A DNA stretch of 64,000 nt, from assembly GCA_963556255.1 (NCBI GenBank), contig OY744606.1:69660670-69724669 (forward strand), given 5' to 3'. The DNA is from Allolobophora icterica (Eukaryota; Annelida; Clitellata; Crassiclitellata; Lumbricidae). Position 1 is the stretch's first letter. Every line of letters begins with the position of its first letter. Below, piece by piece: positions 33,388 through 45,660 of this stretch. Made by a program: the position numbers and the translations under genes. A model generated the notes under the pieces. The model saw only the letters and a list, made by a program, of their open reading frames with translations. It made no database searches and was not told the origin of the DNA.

Positions 33388-34189
33388 GTTTAGTTGGGGT
33401 AGAATTGCTGCAAAACCAGCCCAACAGGTTAAAATTTCATTTTAGGTTTCAGGGCTCAAATACAAATTGTCTACTTTACACAGTGCACAAGGAATTGAAT
33501 CCTGGACCGGGAGCTGACTGCTAAAACGTTAGCATGTTATTTAATGAAAATAAAAATTTGATTTGATGAAGTTTTTAGAGGTGCTATATAATTGTTTACG
33601 TGGTTTGAAGTCATTGAGGACATGTTCTTTGACCCATGGATATAATTCCCTGTGGCCTTGGTATGTGAAGTCTTGTGGCCTCATGAATGGCCTTTGAAAA
33701 TGCATCAATGCCTTCGTGTTACATTTTCTGCCAATTATTATGTCACATGTAAAATATTCATTTGTTATATACAACCAAAATTTTAGAATTCATTTCAGTC
33801 TCTGGCATTGCTAATTGGTCCTAATTCTAGGTTCTTCTCTTAACGAACATCAGATATATTTAGCTGCTTATTAAAATATTCTTGGCTGCTGGAATTTCCA
33901 AATGACAGGTTGACAGTCTTTGTGTTCCTCATTAACTGATCAGACGATGAGGGCATCGTGAATGATGGATCAGACGTTATTTTATGCATCTGGAGTTATT
34001 ACTCCCCCCCCTTTTAAACTGCGCTGGACTGCATGACGGTGTGGGGATTGAATGCTTGGAGTTTCAACTTTCAAACCGCCATTTATGTTCAGACTGTTTG
34101 CATGGCGCTGTGCTGTTTGAAGGATAATGAAGGCCTTGTGGGTTTGCCGTGGGTAGTATCGTGTACCAAGTCGGGTCAGTCTCGCCGTG

Positions 34190-34347
34190 TTATCAGAAAA
34201 CCTCTGGACAGCATTTACTGATTACAATTTAGATATGAATAAAATTGGTCAGATAAGGTTGGCAGCTCCGCTGATAAGGTCTCGTGCAGCCGGATGGAAG
34301 ATTGAGACTGGAGATAAGAGATTATTGATAAGAGCAGATAAGATAGG
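34190..34347 (+). promoter_or_regulatory. Dense GATA-motif cluster in intron 1
   Basis: Five GATAAG at 34252, 34273, 34313, 34327 and 34337, plus GATAGG at 34342 and an inverted TTATCA at 34190. All GATAAG are in the same orientation and the local sequence is not a simple tandem repeat. FOG is a GATA partner, so an enhancer bound by GATA factors is a natural hypothesis; function is not shown by sequence. Confidence 0.55.
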
Positions 34348-35099
34348 TTCTTGTCTGGACGGCTTGGTGGAAAAACTTGTTTACCAAATGGCATATAAAG
34401 CTGGAATATTTATAGAACTGCTGGTTTGCTGCTGGTGATGAGCCTAGGGGTCTGCTCCGGTTGATGGCTGTTTCCCTGTATCATGTTGCTTGTAACTGTA
34501 AACTAAAAGTTTTACAAAGACAGCAAATGGAAACTATTTTATGATGCTCTAGACTCATGCTTCGCAGTCAGCCAATGTTTGCGGGCTGTATATTAGTGAG
34601 TTTATGTTTATGTAAAGCTACAGTCAGTTGACAGGTTTACAGCATAGCAGGGCTTGTATGTTTGCTCATGAGATGTTACTGCATTTCTGACAGGCTTTTA
34701 AAATGGGCTATATAAGGTTGCCAGCTACATAGATACATCATTTAGGCATCAACACTATGTTCAACCCTTTCATCGCATAAAACATGCATACCACTTTTGT
34801 GCTTTCAAATCCTAGGATGGGTTGCACTTTATACATGGATCTTAAGAGTAAATGACCCAACTGACCTATACTGGAATGACTGACCGAAATGACCATCTGA
34901 GGCTGACCGGGTGAGTGATGAATTGACAGACTGATTAACCAACTTTCATCTGATTGACTTCCTGACTGACTTCAAGTGTTTAATGTATGTTGTAAGATGA
35001 TACAGTGCACTCTCAGGCATTTATTCAAAAACAATTGTGTTTATTCTGTGCTACCTAATAAAGTTTTGCTATTTTGGACAGACAGTCCTTTTACTGATA

Positions 35100-35374
35100 C
35101 ACACCTACATACACACATACATACATACATACATACATACATACATACATGCATACATACACATACATACATACATACACACACATACATACACACACAC
35201 ATACATACATACATACATACACACACACATACATACATACATACATACATACATACATACATGCATACATACATACATACATACATACATACATACATGC
35301 ATGCATGCATGCATACATACACACATACATACATACATACACACATACATACATACATACATATATACATACAT
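35100..35374. repeat. (ATAC)n microsatellite
   Basis: About 275 bp of ACAT/ATAC with CACA and GCAT interruptions; the YMHT/CMYV-type open frames on both strands are artefacts. Confidence 0.97.
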
Positions 35375-35574
35375 GTAAGTTAACTTGAAACGTCTTAAGA
35401 GTAGGACCAGTGGTCCAATCAGGTGACAAGGTGACAAGTGGCAATTAGTTACGAATGAAAACATAAGCCAAGTTTGTTATGCCAGAATTACACATAGTAT
35501 CAAACACAGCTAACAACTCTGTTGCAACCATGAAGAACAATAAGGACAATAGTGTTTGCATTTGAACTGTCCCA

Positions 35575-35865
35575 CAGTTGCTTAGGAGCATGCAGTTGTT
35601 CTTTAGAAACAGCAGGATTGGTCTTAAGAAGTTGGGTTGTTCTTAAGCAGTTGGGTTGTTCTTACGCAGTTATGTTCTTAAAAGCAGCTCTGGATTGCTC
35701 ATAAGTAGTTGGGTTGTTCTTAAGCAGCTGGGTTCGTAAGCAGTTGGAGTTGGGTTGTTCTTAGGCAGCTAGGTTGTTGTTAAGCAGCTGGGTTGTTCTG
35801 TAAAACAGCTGGGTTCTTAAGCAGCTGAGTTGTTCTTTAAGTAGCGAGCTTGTTCTTAACAGACC
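35575..35865. repeat. Degenerate ~20-bp minisatellite with CAGCTG cores
   Basis: Units like TTCTTAAGCAGCTGGGTTG recur about 12 times with substitutions. Several contain CAGCTG, an E-box; others have CAGTTG. Confidence 0.85.
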
Positions 35866-36195
35866 AGCAGAGTAGGCTGCAATTGGCATAAAGGGGAGAT
35901 GTACTCGCTGCCTACCTATTCCAGGTGGCTTGGGTTCAATGTTCTTTGCTTAACAAGGTTCTTTAGATAATGAAATCCTTTTGTTAAGCAGAAATTGCCT
36001 GGATGAGAAGTCTTGCTAAGTATTCCAGCCAACCGTTCTTATATTTGGCCTCACTTCTGTAATCTTCGCTATCTCTGTGTTCAGCCGCTGCCTGACTCCC
36101 TCCCTGCCCACGGGAATTTCCTTAACACACCAGAGGAGATCTGCACTTCTTGTCCTTTCATGTAGAATAAGGTAATGTAATCTAAAACATGATTT

Positions 36196-36267
36196 ATATA
36201 GCACCATTCCAGATATATATATATATTATATATAAATATATATATATATTTGAGCTACTGTTGTCAA

Positions 36268-36300
<33 letters not shown>

Positions 36301-36310
36301 GTATTATATA
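36196..36310. repeat. Retroelement tail motif and (AT)n
   Basis: ATTTATATAGCACCATTCC (36190-36208, tail motif, minus orientation) followed by AT-rich microsatellite to 36300. Confidence 0.7.
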
Positions 36311-36888
36311 TGGGTATCATTTATTAGATTAATGTAGTTTGGTGCTGTGATGAAAGATTGGGCATAGCCTTTTAGAAGCAGGTTCTACCACCTAATGCCT
36401 GCTGATTTTTCCATTAACTCGGAAGATAAGTTGTTGGTTTTTAAATGGGAGAACATACCTCCAGGAAGAGATCCAAAATTAAGTTAAATAGAAACTTTTA
36501 TGAGTCATTGTAATCATGATCATCTTTCAATGTCGTCATTATCGATGAGGATGATTATGGTTATCATTATGACAGTGGTGGTAACGATGGTTAGGGATGA
36601 TGATGAATGAAAATGGTGATGAAGGCTATGATGATTACTACAGAAGTGATGATGTAGTTGATGATGTAACATGGTGTTATTTTATATGGCAACAATGGTT
36701 GACTGGGCATTGGAGATATAGGGGTGGTTGAAATGCTTTCATGTCTTTCATTGTTTGATGCATTCAAGGCCTTGAGTTGTCTGACTGGAGTCCCTAATAC
36801 AATCATGGAGTCCTTGAATTTGTTACTTTACCAGTCCACCTTAACCAATCATTGGTTTCTGAACTGGCAGGACTACCAAAAATAGTAC

Positions 36889-37035
36889 GTACCAACTACT
36901 GAAGTAATACTTAACTACCCTAACTACCGAAATCTTATTTAAACTACCCCAAGTACCGAAATCATACTTAAACTACCCTGATTGCCAAACTAGTATTTAA
37001 ACTATCGCACTACTGAAATATTACTTAAATCTTGT
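36889..37035. repeat. Degenerate 35-40-bp minisatellite, ~4 units
   Basis: ACTACC-AC-GAAAT--TACTTAAA recurs at 36895-37030 with substitutions. Confidence 0.75.
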
Positions 37036-37919
37036 CTTGGCTCAGCAACATAAGTATATTATGTCTCCTTAACATATGAGACCCTTGCAGGATTACTGAA
37101 ATTGGCCTCTGTACATAATCAGGTTTCAAGCAGCGCCTATCGGGAGATTCAGCCCTTGCAATGTCATCATGGGCTATGTGACTCCAATATCATGATGGGC
37201 TATGTGACGCCTTGGTTATGCCACAGCTTCCTGTGTTTCAGCTGCTGGCCATATATGTTACAGCATAGATCAGAGGGGTACGGACAATTAGGCTCCCCAA
37301 CAAACTACCCCCAGAAAATTCGTTTCCCAGATTTCGCCCCTCTGATGTTTTGCCTCCCTGTAAAGTAAAAATACAGAAATAAGATACCACACGTTTAATG
37401 ATTTCTAAAAAGTATATATTGTATTATTTCAAAGATTTGAAACACTGCTAATGTCTAGAATTCAAAGTTCTAGGTAATACCTTGTAAATGTTCCATATTG
37501 TTGCCAATAAGCGAATTGGGTGGCATTATCTACAGTTATTTTGATCATCTTCAAATAGCCTCATAGGCCCTACCTTTCATTTCTTGAAGCTATCTGACCT
37601 CCAGCAATCAACTGCACAATATCATAATTATGCTAACCTTGTTGCCTTTTCAAGCATTCGATGAACCCATTAATGTTAGGAAAAATGGCGCCGCAAGTTT
37701 CCTGAATGCTTCTATGCCACCCTTAGATCTTATTTTCTTTAAGTGAAATAATTGGAAGCGACATTTCCGAAGGGTGAAATGTGAAAAGCGAATTTTCTGG
37801 GAGTGAGAAATCTGCAAATCTCAGTCAGTTGGTAAATAGCGAGCTGTTTTGTAATGTAAGTCACTAAAGTTTCTCAGTGCTATACAAACTCTGTGTTAGG
37901 TATACTTAACCAGTGTAAC

Positions 37920-38450
37920 TGGCACTTGAGTCAAATCAAGCCACAAGTTAAATCAAGCCTCATTGTTAAATCAAACCAAGCCACATTGTTAAATCAAGCC
38001 ACATTCTTAAATCAAATCAAGCCACATCGTTAAATCAGATCAAATCAAGCCATATTGTTAAATCAAACCAAGCCACATTGTTAAATCAAGCCACATTCTT
38101 AAATCAAATCAAGCCACATCGTTAAATCAGATCAAATCAAGCCATATTGTTAAATCAAACCAAGCCACATTGTTAAATCAAGCCACATTCTTAAATCAAA
38201 TCAAGCCACATCGTTAAATCAGATCAAATCAAGCCATATTGTTAAATCAAACCAAGCCACATTGTTAAATCAAGCCACATTCTTAAATCAAATCAAGCCA
38301 CATCGTTAAATCAGATCAAATCAAGCCATATTGTTAAATCAAACCAAGCCACATTGTTAAATCAAGCCACATTCTTAAATCAAATCAAGCCACATCGTTA
38401 AATCAGATCAAATCAAGCCATATTGTTAAATCAAACCAAGACGCATTGTT
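37920..38450. repeat. 92-bp minisatellite, ~5 copies
   Basis: The ACATTCTTAAATCAAATC landmark recurs at 38001, 38093 and 38185, spacing 92 bp, then twice more. Each 92-bp unit is built from four diverged AAATCAA-CAAGCCAYATTGTT subunits, so this is a higher-order repeat; copies are nearly identical. Confidence 0.95.
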
Positions 38451-38509
38451 ACGGTCAGCATCAGGTGAAAATCCAAAGCCTACAGAGAGAATCTAATCTA
38501 ATCTAATCT

Positions 38510-38955
38510 AAGCTACATGTGTAACATAACAATAATTGGACAGTTACATGGGTAACATAACAATAATTGGACAGTTACTTACTTGTGTAACATGATAATT
38601 GGACAGTTACACGTGTAAAATAATAATTGGACAGTTGCATACATGTGTAACATAACAATAATTGGACAGGTACATGTGTAACATAACAATAATTGGACAG
38701 TTACATGGGTAACATAACAATAATTGGACAGTTACATGGGTAACATAACAATAATTGGACAGTTACATGGGTAACATAACAATAATTGGACAGTTACTTA
38801 CTTGTGTAACATGATAATTGGACAGTTACACGTGTAAAATAATAATTGGACAGTTACATACATGTGTAACATAACAATAATTGGACAGGTACATGTGTAA
38901 CATAACAATAATTGGACAGTTACTTACATGTGTAACATGATAATTGGACAGTTGC
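38510..38955. repeat. ~31-bp minisatellite with higher-order structure
   Basis: Units of ACATGTGTAACATAACAATA followed by ATTGGACAGTT recur about 14 times. Shorter variants lacking ACAATA appear in a fixed order twice (about 38540-38690 and 38760-38900), indicating duplication of a multi-unit block of about 225 bp. Confidence 0.92.
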
Positions 38956-40286
38956 CTTTAATGCCTCTGAACTTCTGAATGGCTCATTAGTTGAGTGTTT
39001 TCTAACATAGGCAGAATAAAATATAAAAAAATTAAGTCAAGTAATCTTTTATTTCATTCACTGCTTGCAAGACCTACTAATTAATTTTAGTGAGATTCAA
39101 TATACTTTTGTGTAATATAAAGCAATACAATTTAATGCCAAACTGTGAAGAGCTGTCACAGGAATGATCCTGTTTGAGTACTTTGTCAAATGGAAGAAGA
39201 TAAAGATTGGGTCAAGTCATGGTTCAGAGGGCAGAGGTCAGGTGAGGTGAGGGATGGACTGTGTGTAGGTAGACTAAGGCACAAGAGGGGCAAAAGAGCC
39301 TTACTAAGACTGACTGACTGAAGAGTAAAGCCTGTTCTAATATTTGTCTCTGAACTTGATCTCTTGATAGACGTCTGGCCCTAATGACACAGTTTTGTCT
39401 GCAAAACGCCGCCCGGTACACATTATCTTATCCTAAATCCTCGATGGTTATCTATTTGCTTAGAGCTTGAGTCTGCTTGACTCATTTCATGATTTGGGGA
39501 AGCTCCACATGTCTTGCCTGAGCAGAACTGACCAGGACCTCCTGTGCTGCGGTCGCACACAGTTATTTACTACTGATAAGCATTTCCTGTTGTAATATCA
39601 TAATTTATAATTTCTATAGGCAGTCAATTAGAAACTAATTAGGCCGACTTCTCCGGTATTAATGGATTCTAAACTTCATGCACGACTTGTAAAACGAGCC
39701 TCAGAGTTGGGTTTGTCTGGTAAGTACTGTTCGTTTGGTTTGTATTGAATGGCATAAAAGTTTGTCAAGTTGGGGCATGTCAGCTTGTTTTCCTCAATAA
39801 ACGAATATTGTATTGCATTGTATTGTATATGTTGTTTTATGACTTTGCATTGGTCTCTGGCTACCCTGCCACCGTTTCCATGGGTATTAGATGGTACTTA
39901 TATGGGCTGTATACCGGCCCAATATGATCATGCTGGTAGGGTGGGTATGTGTGCTGATGACAATTGGAAATGGAGTTGAATTACAGTCAATTGTTATGGT
40001 AAGGTTTGCTGTTCGTGGAATTGGGTTTATTGGACTGCTTCTGCTCGAAGTTTGTGATTGACACCTGTCAATTGGAAACCATTTCTGGGGACTTGGGCTT
40101 TGTAATTCTTTACCACCAGCGTAATGATGTATTTTTCAATTAATGGCCTGATTACTTCTGAACAAACAGGTCGTTAATGTTAAGAAATGGATCTGTTGAT
40201 GTACCAGTAACCCTAAGCTCCGTTTGATTTTTGAGATAACACGTTTTAGTAGCTCATTTGCTTGGTCCAGTTAAGATCATGCCATA

Positions 40287-40445
40287 GAAGGCACGGTAGC
40301 TTAGTGGTTAGAGCCCTTGGCTTGTAAGGCGAAGTGTAGAGGTTTGAGCCTTTTCTGAGGTGGTCACTGTGTAAGAAGTAAGGACCTTGAGGAAGTCCTT
40401 CACTCGCAGTTGCTCAGTGTTTTATCGTGTGGTCCTGTGTACACT
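40287..40445 (+). mobile_element. tRNA-derived SINE, family T
   Basis: A box TAGCTTAGTGGTTAGAGC (40299-40316), anticodon-arm-like GGCTTGTAAGGCG, B box GGTTTGAGCC (40342-40351), then the body GTGGTCACTGTGTAAGAA and GAAGTCCTTCACTCGCAGTT. The tRNA-like head is most like a Thr-type tRNA, but it is part of the SINE, not a tRNA gene. Confidence 0.9.
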
Positions 40446-41098
40446 TCTGAATTTTGGATGGAGGGGAAAATATCAAATACAGTTGTATCTGATATTTTGA
40501 TATATTACAGCTGTATCATATTGTATTGTGTAGCTAAAGCTTGCTAGAGATTCTTGATCACTGCAGCATTTGACTGATTGGAGGGCACACATTCTTCAGT
40601 GACAGATAATTTAGGACATAATTCATCCAGTAAGCTCTTTATTTTCTTTCACGAAGAACCCTTAAACCTGATCGATATTTCAGTGATTCCGGGGAGCCAG
40701 TGGCAACCTTTGGTTTCCAGTTGAAATATGCCACTGACATAATGGCTTCACAATGCACATCCAGCGTTCGTCTCATGTCTCAGGCGCTGCTGTGAGGGGC
40801 TCTGACCCGGGCGGGTGGAGGACCTACGCTGCCACGGCGTCGGTCCGTCCGTCCCTCCGTCGGCAGTGCAGGCAGGAAAGCAGGCAGGCGGTCGGACAGA
40901 CAGGCACAGCGGTCTCTATCAACAATTAAAATCAGAGTCCGCCTTATCTCATCTGAACACACGCACAAACCCACAACGCGCAACTGACAGGGTCCGATCT
41001 CCTGGCCCAGCGAAAAGATCCTATCGACCAACATTTTTCATTTCTGTATAACATCAGACTATAGATATAAAAAGATTACAGCAGTCTCTGACTGGGCC

Positions 41099-41331
41099 AG
41101 ATAAGACAATCCTGAATTAATCCATTAATGTGGAGATGGCAAACTGCGATAGGGCGAGATAAAAGTCAAGATAACCGTTCTCTGCTTGCCTTATCACCCA
41201 CTTCAACCTGGTGTATAATTAGACTGGTACCCTGTCTGCCAGCGTCGTCTGCTCGCTGGCTGTGCCTCTCCTTCTGCCTCTCTGCTTCCTTCTGTCTATC
41301 TCGCGGCGGCGCGTCTCCCGTTCGCTGATAA
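41099..41331. promoter_or_regulatory. Second intronic GATA-motif cluster
   Basis: AGATAAG at 41099, AGATAA at 41157 and 41169, TTATCA at 41191 and TGATAA at 41326, within repeat-free, moderately GC-rich DNA that continues from about 40750 to 41480. Confidence 0.4.
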
Positions 41332-43029
41332 TCTGGTCTGGTTGATATGCGCAGTAGATTGGGCGCGTCTATATTTCCTTCGGGGTAATCTCCACCCTCC
41401 GGTGCCGCGCTGACAAGTCCGAATGAATGACCTATCCGGTGTCATTGTCATTTAGGGGGTGGGGAGCCGGTCAGTGAAGAAGGAGGGGCGTGGTACTGAG
41501 CCGCTGCTTCTCAGGAATTCTGTCCCTTGCTTGCTTGGTTGACCTGTTTTGTTCACGGAAGCCTTTGGAGCACCTCCGGTTGGTCTCTTGTTCTCCTCGG
41601 AGACCAATAAATAATAATGCTTGCCCGGTCGCTCCATCACTGCCTGTCTGTAACCTTTTGATGAGGGAATTGCCAAAAACTTTTGTCCTGGTCTTGTTGG
41701 CCTCTGTGAGTTGCGGCTGATGTCTCTGCAGTCGGTTGCACCTTTCAGGAACAAAGCCGATGCAAGGAACTAGAAGCCGGTCATTAGCTTTGTTCCTTCG
41801 GCTGGGCTGTTGAGAAGTGGAATTTTACAATTTCCTTCATTCTATGTATTTATTTAGCTTTTTATTTATTGAGTAATATGCAAGAATTTTAAATCTGAAG
41901 AGAAGCAGTTCATGAGAATAAAGAAAAATCATGCTAAGTTGGGGTATAAATTAGCATTGTTTCCAGAAAATCAGGCTATCATGGCGACATTATTTAAGTA
42001 AATGAAAGGGAGACAACCTTACTTTCTGTAGTCTACGCTCACTGCGAAGACTTCTCTTTGTTCGACCAGTTCTGCTGATTTTCCTGTTCTGAGTATTCCG
42101 TGGATTTTTATCAGACGTGCTTTTTCTTGTTGCTGAACCTTAGCTCTGAAACTCCTCCGGCAAATATTCACTCTGCAAAGTCTATTCTGGCCTCCGACCT
42201 TAACCCAAAACTCAATTTTCCTGGACTCATATTTCCTTTGTAGGCCAACATTTCCATATCTTCTTGGCTTTTGACTCACCCTGGAATTTGACTTGCATAG
42301 CGACTCATCTCGCATAGCAGTGACCACCGATTAATGCATTGAACATTATTACAGTGGCACTATAGAAGTTCCTCGATTAGATTAGTGTGAATCTGTGATT
42401 ACATTACATTACAAGGGCTACCCATTTGTGTAACAAGTTGTTGCTGGCTTGTTTTCTGTTATCCTTTGGCATTGAGCAGACACGTATCTTTCTTGAAAGA
42501 TCCTGCTAGTTGCATCTTCACTTTTTTGGTTCTGATTCCTATTTTTAACAAGCAGCCTGATCCCAGTGACTGAAGCTTTCATAAGCAATGATAAATTTTT
42601 TAGCATTATCTTATCTTCATATCTGTCAAGGACTTATCAACACGACCTTTGACCCCATCTGTTGTACAGATGTCTGTCACCCAACATCAAGATATCATCT
42701 TTCTCATTCTGCAAAATCAACATTTTTTAAATTAACCTTTTTTTTATTTTTAACATATGATGCATGTAGTCAAACTTTATTATTAAAGACCATCAGTTTT
42801 CTTCTTATGCATTTGTTATTTATTTTTCCTGTGTTACTTATTGTTAACTTTGTAATTTTTGACCTCTGAACCCCAAGATCGAGCGCTAACCAGTTTTTCA
42901 GATTTAAGTGACGATTAATAGAGTCTAGCTGTGAGCATTAATTAATGTAGGCACATGTAGACCCTTTCAGGTAAAGTGGTTAAACCACTTTTTTAAGAAC
43001 TCTAGAGGTAAACCCATGCTTATCAATAA

Positions 43030-43200
43030 AACTGTGCACATGAATGTACATGTAAGTATTTGTGTATGTATTTATGTGTATATGTATGTATGTGGATATG
43101 TATGTCTGTATGTATGTATGTCTGTATTTAAGCCTCTATGTATGACTGTATGTATGTATGCATGTCTGTATGTATGCGTGTATGTATGTATTAATAAGTG
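43030..43200. repeat. (TATG)n-type microsatellite
   Basis: Imperfect TATG/TGTA repeats, resumed at 43334-43475 on the other side of a SINE. Confidence 0.85.
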
Positions 43201-43335
43201 CCATTATCTACTGACCAACCATCATTCGATGGTACTGAGCACTTGCTCAAGGTTCCTACACAGTAACTGTCTCTGGAGGCTTGAACCCCTACATTACACT
43301 CTGCACATTACAAGGTGAGCATTCTAACCAATGTA
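43193..43335 (-). mobile_element. tRNA-derived SINE, family T, within TATG repeats
   Basis: Minus strand: TTGGTTAGAATGCTCACC, CTTGTAATGTGCAG, CAAGCCTCCAGAGACAGTTA, CTTGAGCAAGTGCTCAGTAC. TATG repeats on both sides suggest insertion into, or growth from, a microsatellite. Confidence 0.85.
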
Positions 43336-43971
43336 TGTATGAATATATATATATATATATATATATGTACTTATTTATGTATGTATGTTTGTGTGTTTGA
43401 ATATATATATATAATTATATATGTACTTATTTATGTAAACTTGTACAAATGTATGTATGTTCATATATATGCCTGGGTATATCTTCCTATTTATATATTG
43501 CCTTTTAAGAATGCACCAACGTCTGTCAACAACCTGTTCACCTTAACTTGACCTTTGCCCTGTTCTTTTAAAGCTGGTTTCAATTGTTCATGTGCTTCAG
43601 GAACGAAAGAAATTTGCAAAGATTTTACAATTCCACTTATACTGAAATGAACAAAATATGACGTGTCTAAAAACAAGAAATTTGTCATGTCTTAAACAGG
43701 TCTCTTATCTGTTGTTGGTTTAGCTTTGATCAATTTGTTTGATTTAGAATTATCTCTCAAAGCTTTGTTATATTTTTTATTTTAACATTTTTATCTGAGC
43801 ACTGGTTGCTTACTGACGAGATTTTACTTTTAGTGACTGTAAGATACTGAGTGGATAGCCATGGAAGCACTTTTGTCAGGTAACTGAAAGCTGCAATATT
43901 TGTAAATACATAAATTTATTGTATCAAAAGGTTTAACTGATTTTATTTATTTTTTTATTGTTGATGTCGTA

Positions 43972-44105
43972 TGGGCATGGTGGTTGATTGGTTGGGTACT
44001 TGGCTTGTAACACCCAGGGTATGGGTTCGAGCCTTGCTTCAGGTGGTTACTGTGTAGAATCCTTGAGCAAGTCCTTCACTCACAATTGCTTCACACAACA
44101 GATTC
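43972..44105 (+). mobile_element. tRNA-derived SINE, family T
   Basis: GGGCATGGTGGTTGATTGGT, GGCTTGTAACACC, B box GGGTTCGAGCC, then GGTGGTTACTGTGTAGAATC and CAAGTCCTTCACTCACAATT. Confidence 0.88.
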
Positions 44106-44999
44106 AAGTTCACTCAACTTGCACATCTAATAAATGCATTATAGTAGTAATTATTATAATAATAAAAATCTTATCAAAGATAGCCTTGCAGTTATCAACC
44201 TCTTCAGCTACTGCTTTGTCTAAATATCAGGAGACAATAGAGAGTAACTTTTCTCTTTCAGCGTTTATCTATGGCTATCCAGCACTTCAATGTAGTGGCT
44301 TTTTGTAGCACCTTTTTCATCACCAACAAAATCATCTGCGTAGACTAGCCATTCCAGAACATTACTCCCCTAATTTTTGCAATCCCAAAGGATCATAAGT
44401 ACCTCTGGAACAGAAATAAAGTAATAATATTAATATTGACGTTAGTATTAGTATTTATATTAGATTAATATTAATATTAGTAATGATGATAAGAATGATA
44501 ATAATATTTTGGCAATCAATTACACTGATTTATTGCTATTATTTTTTGGTAGTTGGTGATTTCATATAAGTTTCATTATTCTTAATTAATTAGCTGTATT
44601 CAGCTCAAACGAGTATTAAGGAAGTGCTATGATTTCGAACTCATTGTATCTTTTCCTAATTTTGAGCCTCCGACTTTGCCTCTTTCTATGCATTGATCTG
44701 TTTTCGAGTTTTGTGACCATGCATCTGTTACGAGTTCCAGAGAAATGAGCCGTTCAAGGGAATAAGGCAGAAACTGGGGTGGAGAAAGAGTGAAGTTGGT
44801 TCAAAATACATAATTAGGAATTGGGGTTAAAGTCGAGGGGTTCGTTCCTCATCTTCGCTATCAGCAATTTTGCGGAGGCCAAGAGACGACGATAATACTA
44901 ATGAAATGAAATGATTGCATCGCCCCATTGTCAATGTCGCGCATAATGCCCGATAAGTATGGAGCCTCACAGTTGGCAGGCGGCAGCGGTCAAGGAGAG

Positions 45000-45660
45000 A
45001 TATTGACGCGTCCTCCTCCTCCTCCTCCTCTTCCTCATCGTCTTCGTCTTCTTCTTCTTCTCTCGCCACATTATCAGCAGTGGCCAAATGTTCATCTAAT
45101 TCACCGAGCCACCATTACAGATCAGCGTGGCGATGATAGTCATTGTTACCTATCTGACATGCTTATGGTTCTGTGGAACGACCCGTCCGTCGGCGGCAGC
45201 GGCGGTGGAGGCGGCAGCGGCGGCGGCGGCCTGCCCATCGGCGGCCGACCGGGCCCGCGAACCGGTTATCTCCCGACCGGAGAACTTAGAGAAAACGACT
45301 GACGATATCCTATCAGGACCTTCATATGCATCGTTGTGCCCCGTTGCCAAATGTCTGCTGATTTATGGCCGTAATGGCTATTTGTATTGGGAGGTGGATT
45401 GGAAGGCTTCTATCGGGATCTGTGATCTGAAGATAAGACCGATTGCGGCTTGTGTTAGTTTGTACATGACATTGCGCACGGTGAGTTGCTCGGACCGGCG
45501 TCGTCGGTCGCGGGGGCCGCCCGCCTCTGATGCACAGCTTCCTCTGTGTCCGTCCACGCTTCTCCTCATCCTCATCCTCCTCCTCTTCCCGATCCTCGTC
45601 CTCCTCCGCTTCCTCCTTCTTCGTTGCTGTTCCGCTGTTAAATTTGAAATCCGATGGGTG
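45000..45660. other. GC-rich island with pyrimidine tracts and GGC repeats
   Basis: Pyrimidine tracts lie at 45010-45062 and 45546-45625. (GGC/GGT)n-rich DNA with many CpG lies at 45187-45260. No retroelement is recognised. The compositional break from the AT-rich intron could mark an alternative promoter or enhancer (inference). Long open frames here on both strands reflect base composition. Confidence 0.5.

Noticed and set aside
37271..37343. CAGAGGGG...CCCCTCTG segment as another MITE
   Set aside because: Terminal repeat is only 8 bp and the flanks (GCATAGAT / ATGTTTTG) show no TSD.
37920..38955. Regular repeats considered as a CRISPR-like array
   Set aside because: Units abut without unique spacers and the genome is an animal's; these are minisatellites.
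40299..40351. tRNA gene suggested by A and B boxes
   Set aside because: The same head occurs with a common 3' body at six places; it is a SINE, and no intact cloverleaf is evident. The same applies to 63009-63080.
42019..42327. 102-residue basic minus-strand ORF
   Set aside because: No recognised family; followed on the other strand by a retroelement tail, so it may be repeat-derived, but nothing confirms it.
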